Below are positions 38,376-48,414 of a stretch of DNA of 64,000 nucleotides, piece by piece. The first letter of the stretch is position 1, and the number at the start of each line of letters is the position of its first letter. Below the pieces are notes generated by a model, which worked only from the letters and a program-made list of their open reading frames with translations, searched no databases and was not told where the DNA came from. Origin of the DNA: Chelydra serpentina. Lineage: Eukaryota; Chordata; Testudines; Chelydridae. Position numbers and translations under genes: made by a program. The stretch lies in contig JBAIAC010000033.1 of assembly GCA_037349315.1 (NCBI GenBank), positions 12,170,001 through 12,234,000 on the forward strand, written 5' to 3'.

Positions 38376-40120
38376 TGTGTTACCAGCCAAAACAATTTCC
38401 AGAGTTGTATCAACTCTATCTTAGCAAAGATGTGTATATATGTAATTTAACTTTCTTTCATTTGTTTAGGGCAACAGTGACATCTGGTGGTCACTTTCAT
38501 TCAGCAGGAATAGTACAGTATTTCCATACCTCTCCTCTTTCAAACTCCAGTCATGTGAATTTAAGGCACCTTTCAATCATATGTCTATCATAAAGTAGAT
38601 TCCATTGCTGACTGAACATTCTGCCCTTTCCCTGGAGAGAGAGGGAGATGCTTCCCCAACAACAAAGAGAGGTGAATAATGAAAGATCCCTAATATGGTG
38701 CCTGTATAACGGAACTTTGTAAAGGGAATGGCCTCCCTTATGCTGCTTGTCCTGCAACACTCCACCTATTCCCATCCATGAAGGGGAAAGAGGTCTGTGC
38801 AGTGAAGATATTAATACTGCATTATTGCATGGCAAAGTCTATCACTGCACATCTGTGGAAGGGATACGGCTGTCATCAGGGTTATGCCGTGGATTGTGAT
38901 GGAGCCAGAATGGAGTCATCTGGGGAGGGGTTTTGATGGGGAGTACTGAGGGGCCCCCCACCTACAGAGAAAATGACCATATTCTGAATTCATTTCCAAC
39001 AATAGATATTAAAAGGTAGCTTCAAAGGAAGGGCAAAGAAGGTTTGGGCCCAATTCAGTGAGTCACCCATACACATAATTCCTGCTGGACCAGCCAGCTA
39101 GGGTGTTCAGTGCAAAAGAATCTTCAAATTCTGTTGAAAAGAAGCTTCATCCTATTCTCATCTCTGTGGAGTGAGTCAGACCCCAAATGAGTCATTGAAA
39201 AATGGGAACTGTTTCAAAGCCAGCAGGAAGCAGCAAAGCCAACAGGAAGCAGCCAGTTACTAACACTTCAGCATGTTCTAGAACTTCAGCCCGTCACTGG
39301 AGCTCAAAACAGTTTAATACGGGGAGCCAAGTATTAGGTTCATGTTCCGATAGGAAAACCAAGACATGGAGGAAATCGATTTATAAAACCAAACTGTGCA
39401 TTAGCAGCAAAGCCACAAAGAGAACCCAGTTATTCTGACTCTGCACAACCACATTGCTTTTGATTCTTCCATTTCTCTGAATCCATTAATCTATGAGGTG
39501 ACCTGGGATTTCAGAGGGCGCTGGTTGGGCAGCCCATCCGGACATACTCATCACAGGAGAAGTTGCAACAGGGCTGTCACATCACCAACGCATGGCCAGT
39601 TGCTGCTAGCAGACCTCATAATATATTGGCCCCAGAAAACAGCAGAGCAAGATGATGCTGGAGAAGCCAATGTTCATTCAAGAACCAGACAGACCATGGA
39701 GTATCATGCAATAAGGACTGTCCAAGGGGATCAAACAAGGAGAAATACTTGAGGGTAGGGCTCATGCACTGAGGAGAACTTGTGGATACTCCATTTCACT
39801 GTTTCTGTAGCAAAGAAACATGTAAAAATAAAAAAGTAATTGTGACACCAGGAGCTGGACAGGGGAATTTAATTTCACTTTTTAAGCTGAAGAGTGACGG
39901 TGCCTCACAATGGTTTGTCACAATGCTTCTTAACAGCCTATGAGCTTGTTTGTTTGCTAGCACCATATACTTCAAGAGAACTTCAGGGCACTCAGTACTT
40001 TGCAGGATTAGGATCAGAATTATGAGCAACACATTTCTTCTTGTTTGTATGTCATTTAATACAGGTATGATTTTTCACAGGGCTATGCCCATATTACTTC
40101 TAAAATGCCAAGTTTTACTT
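38376..40120. other. No gene recognised
   Basis: Ordinary sequence; the open frames here have no family resemblance. Confidence 0.4.
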
Positions 40121-40243
40121 TAGAGAGACAAGGTGAGTAAGTAAGGGAATATCTATCATTGGACCAACTTCTGGTCCAATAAAAGACATTACCTCACCCA
40201 TCTTGTTTCTCTAATATCCTAGGACCAACACACCTACAACACC
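40121..40243. mobile_element. Fold-back retroposon copy (related family)
   Basis: The left arm agagagacaaggtgagtaag runs to tcattggaccaacttctgg. The right arm inverts it (ggtccaataaaagacattac, cccatcttgtttctct) and ends in aggaccaacacacctacaac. That terminus resembles the ggctac-type end of copies A and B, so the families are probably related. Confidence 0.65.
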
Positions 40244-40249
40244 ATGACA

Positions 40250-41135
40250 TACAAGATTTACTTTATAGGCCAAATTCAACAGCATTTGGTTTTACTTTTG
40301 TGTTTTTATGCTTTTTCCTTTTATAAATATAGGACATTTTCATTGGCATTAAATCAAATCTGTTTTAATTTTCTGAACAGGCAATATTCCTTACAATTAC
40401 TATATGATTTTTAAATTTAGTACACCATGTACTTTGGATAACATATTTATTGCCTACCCTGCCATAACCTCTAGCACAGGTAAACATGATACATATTTTC
40501 TGGTGATGAGATAAATCTACTTCAGGCTTTCAAATAAATATGAGTTGTTAAAAATATTTAACAAAAAAATCTTAATCTCTTCCAGGTGGCACATCGTTAT
40601 TAAGAGCTTGGAGTAAAGAGAAAGAAATAGGGCCAGATACCCAGCTCTTATATCTGGCCCATTATAGCCACAACAATTTGCCTACAGTTAATAATGATTT
40701 GACTGTTCCAATAGTTAGATATTTTTACTGTGTACTCAGGAAATCCTCCTATCTTTGTTCAATTCTACTACGTACATAGATGATATCAGTTTTGTTTGTT
40801 GAATATGTTCATAATGTAGTTTTAGTCCAGGCATTTCAGATTATTTGATGTTGCTTTGGCTTTAGGCCTTTGTCAGAAGATCACCACAAATTATTTGGAA
40901 ATGCAAAATGAAATTATGTCACCCAGAAGGGTTCATCCAGATTATTGGACTTGAACACTTCAATCTATGTAGAACATGGTCCTCTGCTGTAAGCACAGTG
41001 TGGTTTTGGCAACAACATTATTGAGGTTATAAAATGGATCTTGTGCCATTAGGCCAGGGTACATAGTTATTTTAATAACTAAGTATAAAAATTGTTACAT
41101 TACCTTGTTGTAACCAAAAAGAGCAAGGACATTTG
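40250..41135. other. No gene recognised
   Basis: AT-rich intergenic DNA without recognisable repeats. Confidence 0.4.
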
Positions 41136-41143
41136 ACTAGAAT

Positions 41144-41478
41144 AAGCATCGGCAACCTTTGGTACACGGCTCGCCAGGGTAAGCCCCCTGGCGGGCCGGG
41201 CCGGTTTGTTTACTTGCCGCGTCCACAGGTTCAGCCAATCACGGCTCCCACTGGCCACGGTTCGCCGTTCCAGGCCAATGGGGGCTGCGGGAAGCGGCAC
41301 AGGCCAAGGGATCTTCTGGCCGCCACTTCCCGCAGCCCCCATTGGCCTTGGACGGCGAACTGTGGCCAGTGGGAGTCACGATCGGTCGAACCTGCGGACA
41401 TGGCAAGTAAACAAACCGGCCCAGCCCGCCAGGGGGCTTACCCTGGCGAGCCGTGTGCCAAAGGTTGCCGATGCCTGG
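41144..41478. mobile_element. hAT-type snap-back MITE with 8-bp TSD
   Basis: The element is a nearly full-length inverted repeat. The left arm has gcatcggcaacctttggtac and ggctcgccagggtaagcccc. The right arm mirrors both. It is flanked by ACTAGAAT (41136-41143 and 41479-41486). It is much richer in G+C than its surroundings. Confidence 0.85.
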
Positions 41479-42198
41479 ACTAGAATATGTCAATTTGTCC
41501 TTCACTTATTATGCCAAAGTATTCAAAGGCCTGAAGTACCAGTGGGTGATTTTACAAAAGCTGTAGGTGAAATCCTAGCTCCGGTGATGGCAAAACTTCC
41601 TTGGCAAAACAAGTACATTCAGTTGACCCAAGAATTCACTCTCTGGCAGCTGCACACTATGTGAGCACAGAGAAGTTCAAGGATGATGCTTCAGTCTTAA
41701 CTTTAAATTTTCATTCGTAACAAAATCATAATTCTAAAAAATATTTAAGAGAGAACAGCTGGCTCCTCGGGTCTATTGAGAAATTCATCTCATAACACTG
41801 TAGCAGCAGGAATAGCTGAAGGAATGAAGCAGGACCATGCTTTCTAAAACTCCAAACAAACGTTAATGCAGCTAGAGCCCTCACACTGCATCTAATGCCT
41901 GCCTGGAGCTGACAAGAAGCAGCACCCCCCCTCCCCCCACACACAAAAAAACCCACTTCGTTTAAATTACCAATCTCCCAGCCTTTCTCAAACCACACCC
42001 ACCTGCAACCCAGCCAACAGGAGAGGGGAAGCCCATTACAATATATGACTGAAATTAGCACATTTTGAAATACTCTCCCACCCCAACATGGACAGCCCAG
42101 GATACAGTGCAACTGGTGGGGCTATGCTGCTTGTGAGAAGCTCTTGTAGGGCCCTGCATTCCCTTTTATTTACATCATAATAATCTTGCACCTACATC

Positions 42199-42323
42199 AG
42201 CCCCGATCCTGTGAACACTTAAGAATATGCTGAACTTCACACCTTGTAAATAGTCCATTTCCCTTCAATGAAGCTAACATGCTTAAAGTTAAGCGCATGC
42301 TTAAGTATAAGCGGGATCGGGGC
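42199..42323. mobile_element. Palindromic MITE
   Basis: The left part gccccgatcctgtgaacact and right part taagcgggatcggggc are inverted. The interior has aacatgcttaaagttaagcg. It is related to 32322-32453. Confidence 0.6.
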
Positions 42324-42940
42324 ACTAGACTTTACATATTCAAAGCCCAATAAAAAGATGAATTGATTAACTCTCACAAGCCCTTTTTGAAGTGAATGAA
42401 TATTAATATTGTCCACGATAACAAAATGTCCCTGGATTCAGTTAACATTTATCTGCCAGCAACTTGAAACACTTTAACATCAATACTTTTAAGCCAGTTT
42501 ATTTGCAAATTTTTTCAAAGCTTTATCTCTAATATTACATACTACCACCGTTCCATGGCTTTTATAAGCCCTCTTGCAATTCACTGGTATTGCATATATG
42601 AAGGCTAAAATAAACAAGAAAAAAAACCATGGTACAATATGGAAATTAAAATCAGAGGCATAAAAATGCATATCATGGTCTATTCTGCTTAACGTATTGT
42701 ATTATTCCTACTGGATGTAGCAAAATTCCCAATGCCAGCTAGCAAAATGAATGCCTATCTTGTAGCTCTGATATCAGCAGAAAGCTTTATTGCAAGGCTG
42801 TGACATCAAAGCAATACAACCTGTCCTCATTTAGGGTCTGATCCAGTTCCCATTACAGTCAAAGGGAGTCTTTTACCAACTTCAGTGACAGTTGGATATG
42901 ATCCTTTGAGAACAAGAAAAATGCCAGTCACCTTTTATAG

Positions 42941-43063
42941 CAGTGGTGGGCAACCTGCAGCCCATCAGGGTAATCTGCTGGTGGGCTGTGAGACAGTGTT
43001 TACATTGACCGTCCGCAGGCACGGCCTCCCGCAGCTCCCATTGGCCAATTGGTCAGCTCCCAT
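42941..43063 (+). mobile_element. hAT-type MITE, left part only
   Basis: It begins CAGTGGTGGGCAACCTGCAG and runs through accgtccgcaggcacgg. It stops abruptly at the fold-back retroposon piece that begins near 43064, with no right terminus. Confidence 0.6.
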
Positions 43064-43153
43064 GTGTCTGACGAAGTGGGTCTTCGCCCACGAAAGCTTA
43101 TGCTCCAATATATCTGTTAGTCTATAAAGTGTTACAGGACTCTTTGTCGCTCT
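43064..43153 (-). mobile_element. Half of a fold-back retroposon
   Basis: It contains gacgaagtgggtcttcgccc, acgaaagcttatgctccaat and ctgttagtctataaagtg, matching the right arm of copy B. Only one arm is present, fused directly to the hAT piece at 42941-43063. Confidence 0.7.
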
Positions 43154-43372
43154 TAAAGAAATACTAGTTTTCACACACATGGTGCAGAATAATCCAGCTC
43201 ACATTGGTAGTGATGAAATAATTACAAATCCAAAGCCTGCTTAATAGTCTAACATGAGACTTGTGGGTCACAGTCTATTTTATTCCAGAATGCACCATCA
43301 AAGCCATCTGGGTGAGCTTGTAGCTATGTAATGCACCACAGTGCCAAGTTCAGGCCCCAAGTTCCCCATACC

Positions 43373-43489
43373 TAGGGCGACCAGACATCCCGATATTAGG
43401 GGATTTTTCTTATACATACAACTATGCCCCCAACACCGCCCCTGAAAAATAGTGTCCCAATTTTTCACACTTGCTATCTGGTCACCCTA
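43373..43489. mobile_element. Short hAT-type MITE
   Basis: The ends TAGGGCGACCAGACATCCCG and CTATCTGGTCACCCTA match the termini of the element at 37956-38367. Flanks CCCATACC and CCCGAACC are a decayed 8-bp duplication. Confidence 0.7.
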
Positions 43490-43525
43490 CCCGAACCAGC
43501 AAGGGGTGGGAACACTACAAAGACA

Positions 43526-43662
43526 CATAGGTGCTGGAACTAGAGGCGCAGGGAGTGCTGCCACACCCCCTGGCTTGAAGTACTTTCCATTATATACAGG
43601 GTTTACAGTTTGGTTCAATGGCTCTCAGTCCCCCTACTAAACAAATTGTTCCAGCACCCCTG
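43526..43662. mobile_element. hAT-type MITE with perfect 8-bp TSD
   Basis: The ends CATAGGTGCTGGAAC and GTTCCAGCACCCCTG are flanked by CAAAGACA (43518-43525 and 43663-43670). It is non-coding. Confidence 0.8.
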
Positions 43663-44351
43663 CAAAGACATCACACTCAACCCCTTGGAGTGATCCCATC
43701 TGAGCATCCAGAATGGAGCCAACAGACTTTTGAAAGAGGATCACTCAGTGTCAAGCTTTTGAGGTAGGCAGGGGAAAGTAAATGGAGAATATGGAAATTC
43801 CAGTGGACTGAAGATGTAAATATGCACAGATACAACTATCCTCTCATCCTAGCAAAGGTTCCTCTCACCTTTGTGATGGCTAAAAAGGCTTATGTGAAGA
43901 CACTGGCACTGCTATGGTGTCAGTGACCAGGGCAGGCACCTGAGCCCTGGGTGAGAGCCACAGTCAGAGGCCAGGTGCCAGAACTGAAATTAGGAATCAG
44001 ATCCAAGGGTCAGAAACAGGTTAGCTGAAGTGGGGCAGGGCTAGAACAAACACACACAGAGGAGCTAGCTCAGCCATGAGTAAATGATCTGAAGAGACAC
44101 TGAACTGCTGCTGGGCTTAAGTGCTGGGCTGCTGACTCTTCAAACCAATCAGGCAGTGTAGTCAATCAGGAAGCCAGCTACAGGCCAGCTGTTTTTGTTA
44201 GGTAACTAGGAGAGTGGCTCTGCTGCAGGCCCTGATTCTTGGAGCATGGATTGTGCTGTACCTTCTCTGGGAATACATAAAGGACGCAAGTCTCCCTTCA
44301 CAACATTACATCCAGTGTGGCTGTTTTAAAGAAGAAAAACTTACTGTGGGG

Positions 44352-45133
44352 CAGGGCCGGCTCTAGGTTTTTTGCTGCCCCAAGGAAAAAAAAATTTTGG
44401 CTGCCCCCCACCCCACCCCTGGGCTCCCCCCACCCCCCCGCACCACCTGCCACCCCAGCCCATGGCTCTCCGCCCCCCACCAGTGCCCGCCCTGCTGCCC
44501 CAGCCCTGGGCTGTCTCCCCTACATGCACCCTCTACCGCCCCAGCCCTGGGCTCCCCCCCCTCATCAGTTCTGACTCTGCCTGCCCCCCCACCCACCTCC
44601 AGCCTGTCCGGTGCTGGCAGGGTCGGGGTAAGCAGCGGGGCTCCCGGGCCGCACCTCAGCCCAGGATCCCTCCAGCCAGGGCTCCCGCCGCCAGGACCAG
44701 CCGGGACCCAGGAGGGCAGAGCAGGGGGGACCACCCCCGCAAGTGGCTGAGGAGTCAGGGCAGGACAGCACCAGAGGGAGCGGAGCCCCGGAGAGCCGGA
44801 CGCAGGCCCTGCACGGCAGCACCCCGGGCACCGGTCCCCTCTATGGTCCTGCTGCTGCTCCTGGCCACTCTGCTGCAGCCCCTGAGCAGCTCAGGCACTT
44901 CACCCAGACCCGGCTGTGGTGCGGGGGGGGAGGGGCGGCTGCCCTACGGCACCTGTGGGCAGCTTGGTGTGCCCTGCGGGGTGGCCCCCAGGCCGAGTGT
45001 CCCAGTCCTTACCCAGTCCTTTTGCTGCCCCAAGCAAAAAAAAAAAAAAAAAAAGGGATGTCTGGAATGCTGCCCCTGAAAATGTGCTGCCCCAAGCATG
45101 TGCTTGGTTTGCTGGTGCCTGGAGCTGCCCCTG
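44352..45133. mobile_element. hAT-type element with C-rich interior
   Basis: The ends CAGGGCCGGCTCTAGG and CCTGGAGCTGCCCCTG are inverted repeats. Flanks CTGTGGGG and CTGTAGGA differ at two of eight positions. The interior is extremely C-rich with an A tract at 45037-45054. The long open frames here are compositional. The terminal family matches 61849-62097. Confidence 0.7.
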
Positions 45134-45394
45134 CTGTAGGAGCTAATAATGTCCTTAATTGATTCTGCCTGCTGTAGTAATCACACCTGAGTGTCTAAGC
45201 TTCTGATCCTCCTCTCACTCACACCAATGTAAAGCAGGAGTATCTCCAGTGGAGCCAACAGAATTACATCAGTATAAAACTGGAGGAAAATAAAGATCTT
45301 TGTTCCTAAAGCAATCATTCATATATATAGGTTTTCATATACTAAGGATAAAGTTACATTAGATAGGATAAGATGTATGAGGGCCATAAAACCC

Positions 45395-45600
45395 TCTTGC
45401 TTCAAGGCATAGCCAACCTCTAGCTGATAGGTGTCAAGAAGAAACTTCCCCTGTGAGCAAGTTATGCCATAATTGTCCATTATGGGCATTCTTGCATCTA
45501 CTTCTGGACTCATGTGGTGAAGTCCACTGCTGGAGACGGGATTCTGAACTAAATGAACCAATGGTCTGAGTGTGACAATTCCTATGTTCCTCGGGTGCAA
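45395..45600 (+). repeat. CR1-like 3' fragment
   Basis: The run tggtgaagtccactgctgga, aatggtctgagtgtgacaat and tcctatgttcct is a diverged relative of the 3' end at 5330-5640. Confidence 0.5.
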
Positions 45601-46150
45601 ACGGTCATAGTTTCATAATGGAGCTATGAGAATTTATATCAGCAGAGGATCTGCCCCATAATATTTTGTAAGATAGCTCATTGAATAGTCAAAATTGGGT
45701 AATCAAGGCTACTATGCCGGGTTTTCTCCTCTAAAATCAGCCAAAAGTTGATAGTCATTTTCAAACCGACTTCCATTCTCCAGCTCCTTTGCAAAGAAAA
45801 ACAATGTCATGGTCAGTAGAGAACTTTTAAATCTGCTTTTAGAGAAAGTGATATATTTCAGCATTGTTATTCAGAAGGTATAATGAATCTCACACTAATT
45901 TTCCTCTCAGGTGTCAGTTACACTGATATCAAAGCAATTGCATATGACAGGAAACTATGGCCTGTTACTCTCAAAGTGATTTTTTTAACTATAAAAAGGA
46001 GCAGTAGTGGGGATTTCGTGGCTGTTTTACAAAGGCCAATTAGTGCTCAAGAGAAATGCAGGCCAAAACAATGGTGCCAACACTCAAGAATACAACTTTG
46101 AACATTCTGAGCTTAAATGAACCCTAAAAGGCCTTTCTATGTGTATAAGC

Positions 46151-46535
46151 CATAGGCGCCGACTTCGTGGGTGCTCCGGGGCTGGAGCACCCACGGAGAA
46201 AAATTGGTGGGTGCTCCGCACCCACCGGAATCTCCCCGCCCGCCCTGGACCCGCGGCAAACTTACCAGCACTGGGAGACGTTGCGGGGCCCCGCCCCCAA
46301 CACTGGGCAACATTGCATCAGCGTCGGGGGCCCCGCAACATCACCCGGCGTCGGGGGGCGGGGCCCCGCAACGTCACCCGACGTCGGGGGTGGGGCCCCG
46401 CAATGTCACCCGGCGTTGGGGGCGGGGCCCCACAATGTCACCGGGCATCGGGGGCGGGGCCCGGCATCGGGCGGGGCCCCGCCCCCGACGCCGAGTGACA
46501 GCACCCACGGGTGGAACCGGAAGTCCGCGCCTGTG
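46151..46535. mobile_element. MITE with internal GC minisatellite
   Basis: The ends CATAGGCGCCGACTTC and GGAAGTCCGCGCCTGTG are inverted repeats. The flanking 8-mers gtataagc and ttcaaagc match at five positions. Between 46330 and 46470 a unit of about 33 bp (ggggccccgcaacgtcaccc plus ggcgtcgggggc) is repeated four or more times and is dense in CpG. Long open frames across it are artefacts. Confidence 0.65.
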
Positions 46536-47044
46536 TTCAAAGCCATATGTGACAGGAAAGCAATTTACCCACTGTCTCCTGGAACTACTCTGCATTGCTG
46601 GGCAAGAACAGATGCTGTGCAGCCCCAAAGGACAGTGTAGGGTGGAGCGGGTTGGGCCATGGCCATACAATCTCCCTGCATCTTCTATTCCACTTTTTGG
46701 GTGGCTTGTGTCCCAGGAAACAGTTTCTGCACTCAGGAAAGTGCAGAGATTGCAGTTATGGCAAACCAATGCACTGCTCCTTGTGCCTTCTCCCTCACCC
46801 ATGTTTTGCACTAGCTGAAAGGTCACAGCTGTCCAATGTGTGTGATCAATTTAAGGTTTGCTTCATTCCTGCTATATTAGCCTGTTCCTCCTGCCACAAA
46901 TTTGAAATTCCAAATCTACAGCTTACGCAGTGCAAAAAGGGGACGATACAAGGGATAACTAAAGTTCTATACTGCTGTAGTGAGAAACAGACCCCAGAGC
47001 AGATTCATACAACTGGAAGCATATTTCCTATTATTAGTGCATAC

Positions 47045-47663
47045 AGGAACTCCTCACTTAACGTCATCCCGGTTAACATTGTTTCGTTGTTATGTTGCTG
47101 ATCAATTAGGGAAGATGCTCGTTTAAAGTTGTGCAATGCGCTCTTACAACGTTATTTGGCAGCGGCCTGCTATGTCCACTGCTTGCAGGAAGAGCAGCCC
47201 GTTGCAGCTAGCTGGTAGGGGGTTGGAACCAGGGTGGACCGGCAGCCCCGCTATGAGCTCCCCCTAAGTTTGCTGTGTGGCAGCCACCCAGCAGGCTATC
47301 AATTGCCGGGCAGTTCAGTTGGCTCTCCCCCAACTGCTGTGTGCTGCTCCCCTCTGCCTTGGAGCTGCTCCTGGGAGCCTCGTGCTTGCTGTGCTGACGG
47401 GGGGGGAGAAGAGGGGTGCTAATGTCAGGGTGTCCCCCTCCCTCCGCTCCGGCTCCCTGCTCCTGTACCCCATCTCCACAGAGCGGGGAGGGGGACATGA
47501 CAGGGCTCAGGATGGAGGGAGCGTGCAGGCAGCAGCTACCGTCTCAACTTGCTGATCTACTTTAAAAGGCAGTGTACTTAGAGTGGGGTCAGTGTACTTA
47601 AAGGGGCAATGCGCATCTCTCTCACAAACACAAGGTGTGTGTCGCTGTCTCTCCCTCTCTCTT

Positions 47664-47705
<42 letters not shown>

Positions 47706-48121
47706 GGAGTGAGTCTCTGTCTCTCTCTGGCATGCTGTGTCTCCTCCCTCTAATCATGCTGCCTTGTAGAGTGTGAGGCTACATTAACAACAATGGCCTT
47801 CAGGGCTCAGCCGAGTGCTAGTTTATCATTTAGCAGTAAGGCATTCCCTGGGAAATATCCCACCCTCTTCCACCCTCCGATTCCACTTCAACCAAGCTTC
47901 ACAATCATCATTGCTGTGTACAGTATTAAATTGTTTGTTTAAAACTTGTACTATGTATATATAGAGAGAGAGAGAGAGTTTTTTCCCTGGAACCTCCCCC
48001 CCCCCGCCCCCCGCACACCCATTTACATTGATTCTTATGGGGAAATTGGATTCGCTTACCATCTTTTCATTTAAAGTAATGTTTTTCAGGAACATAACTA
48101 CAACTTTAAGCAAGGAGTTAC
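47045..48121. mobile_element. DNA transposon/MITE with diverged inverted ends and internal microsatellites
   Basis: The left end ggaactcctcacttaacgtc and the inverse of the right end (gtaactccttgcttaaagtt) are related. So are following words such as gttatgttgctg / gttatgttcctg. The interior is G+C-rich and holds a CT/CA microsatellite (47640-47705) and a GA tract (47961-47978). No target duplication is clear. It ends 115 bp from the stop codon of the Ig receptor gene. Confidence 0.6.
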
Positions 48122-48235
48122 AATACTCATAGAGCCCCTGATTAGTTATACTAGTGTGACTAACCTGGGTGGCTCTATTTGCAATGTAATTTGTCAAAAA
48201 TAACACTTCCTCTTACAAGTCACTTACAGGAACAG

Positions 48236-48414
48236 CTATTGTGGCACCACTGCATAGACTGTATGTATTTCAACTCCTGGCCCCTTGCCAGATGTTGCAG
48301 TGTTATCCACTGTACAATAGGCTGCATTTGGGTCCTCATATGTGCTTGTTATAAGTGAATACAACACTTCATTTCTTTGCAAGTCTTTGCTGCTGCTCAC
48401 TGCATACGGGGAAC
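48236..48414 (-). CDS. Ig receptor last exon: tyrosine-rich cytoplasmic tail
   Basis: The exon encodes 58 residues and a TAG stop (48236-48238). Tyrosine motifs in order are SPYAVS, VLYSLI (ITIM), STYEDP, AAYCTV and TVYAVV (ITSM-like), with VVPQ at the C-terminus. The acceptor is gttttacag. No canonical AATAAA was seen just downstream; a MITE begins 115 bp further on. Confidence 0.82.

Noticed and set aside
44372..45079. A 235-residue proline-rich frame
   Set aside because: It lies wholly inside a C-rich hAT-type element and is compositional.
46171..46818. Three overlapping frames of 119-215 residues
   Set aside because: They translate the GC minisatellite of a MITE in all frames, which marks them as artefacts.
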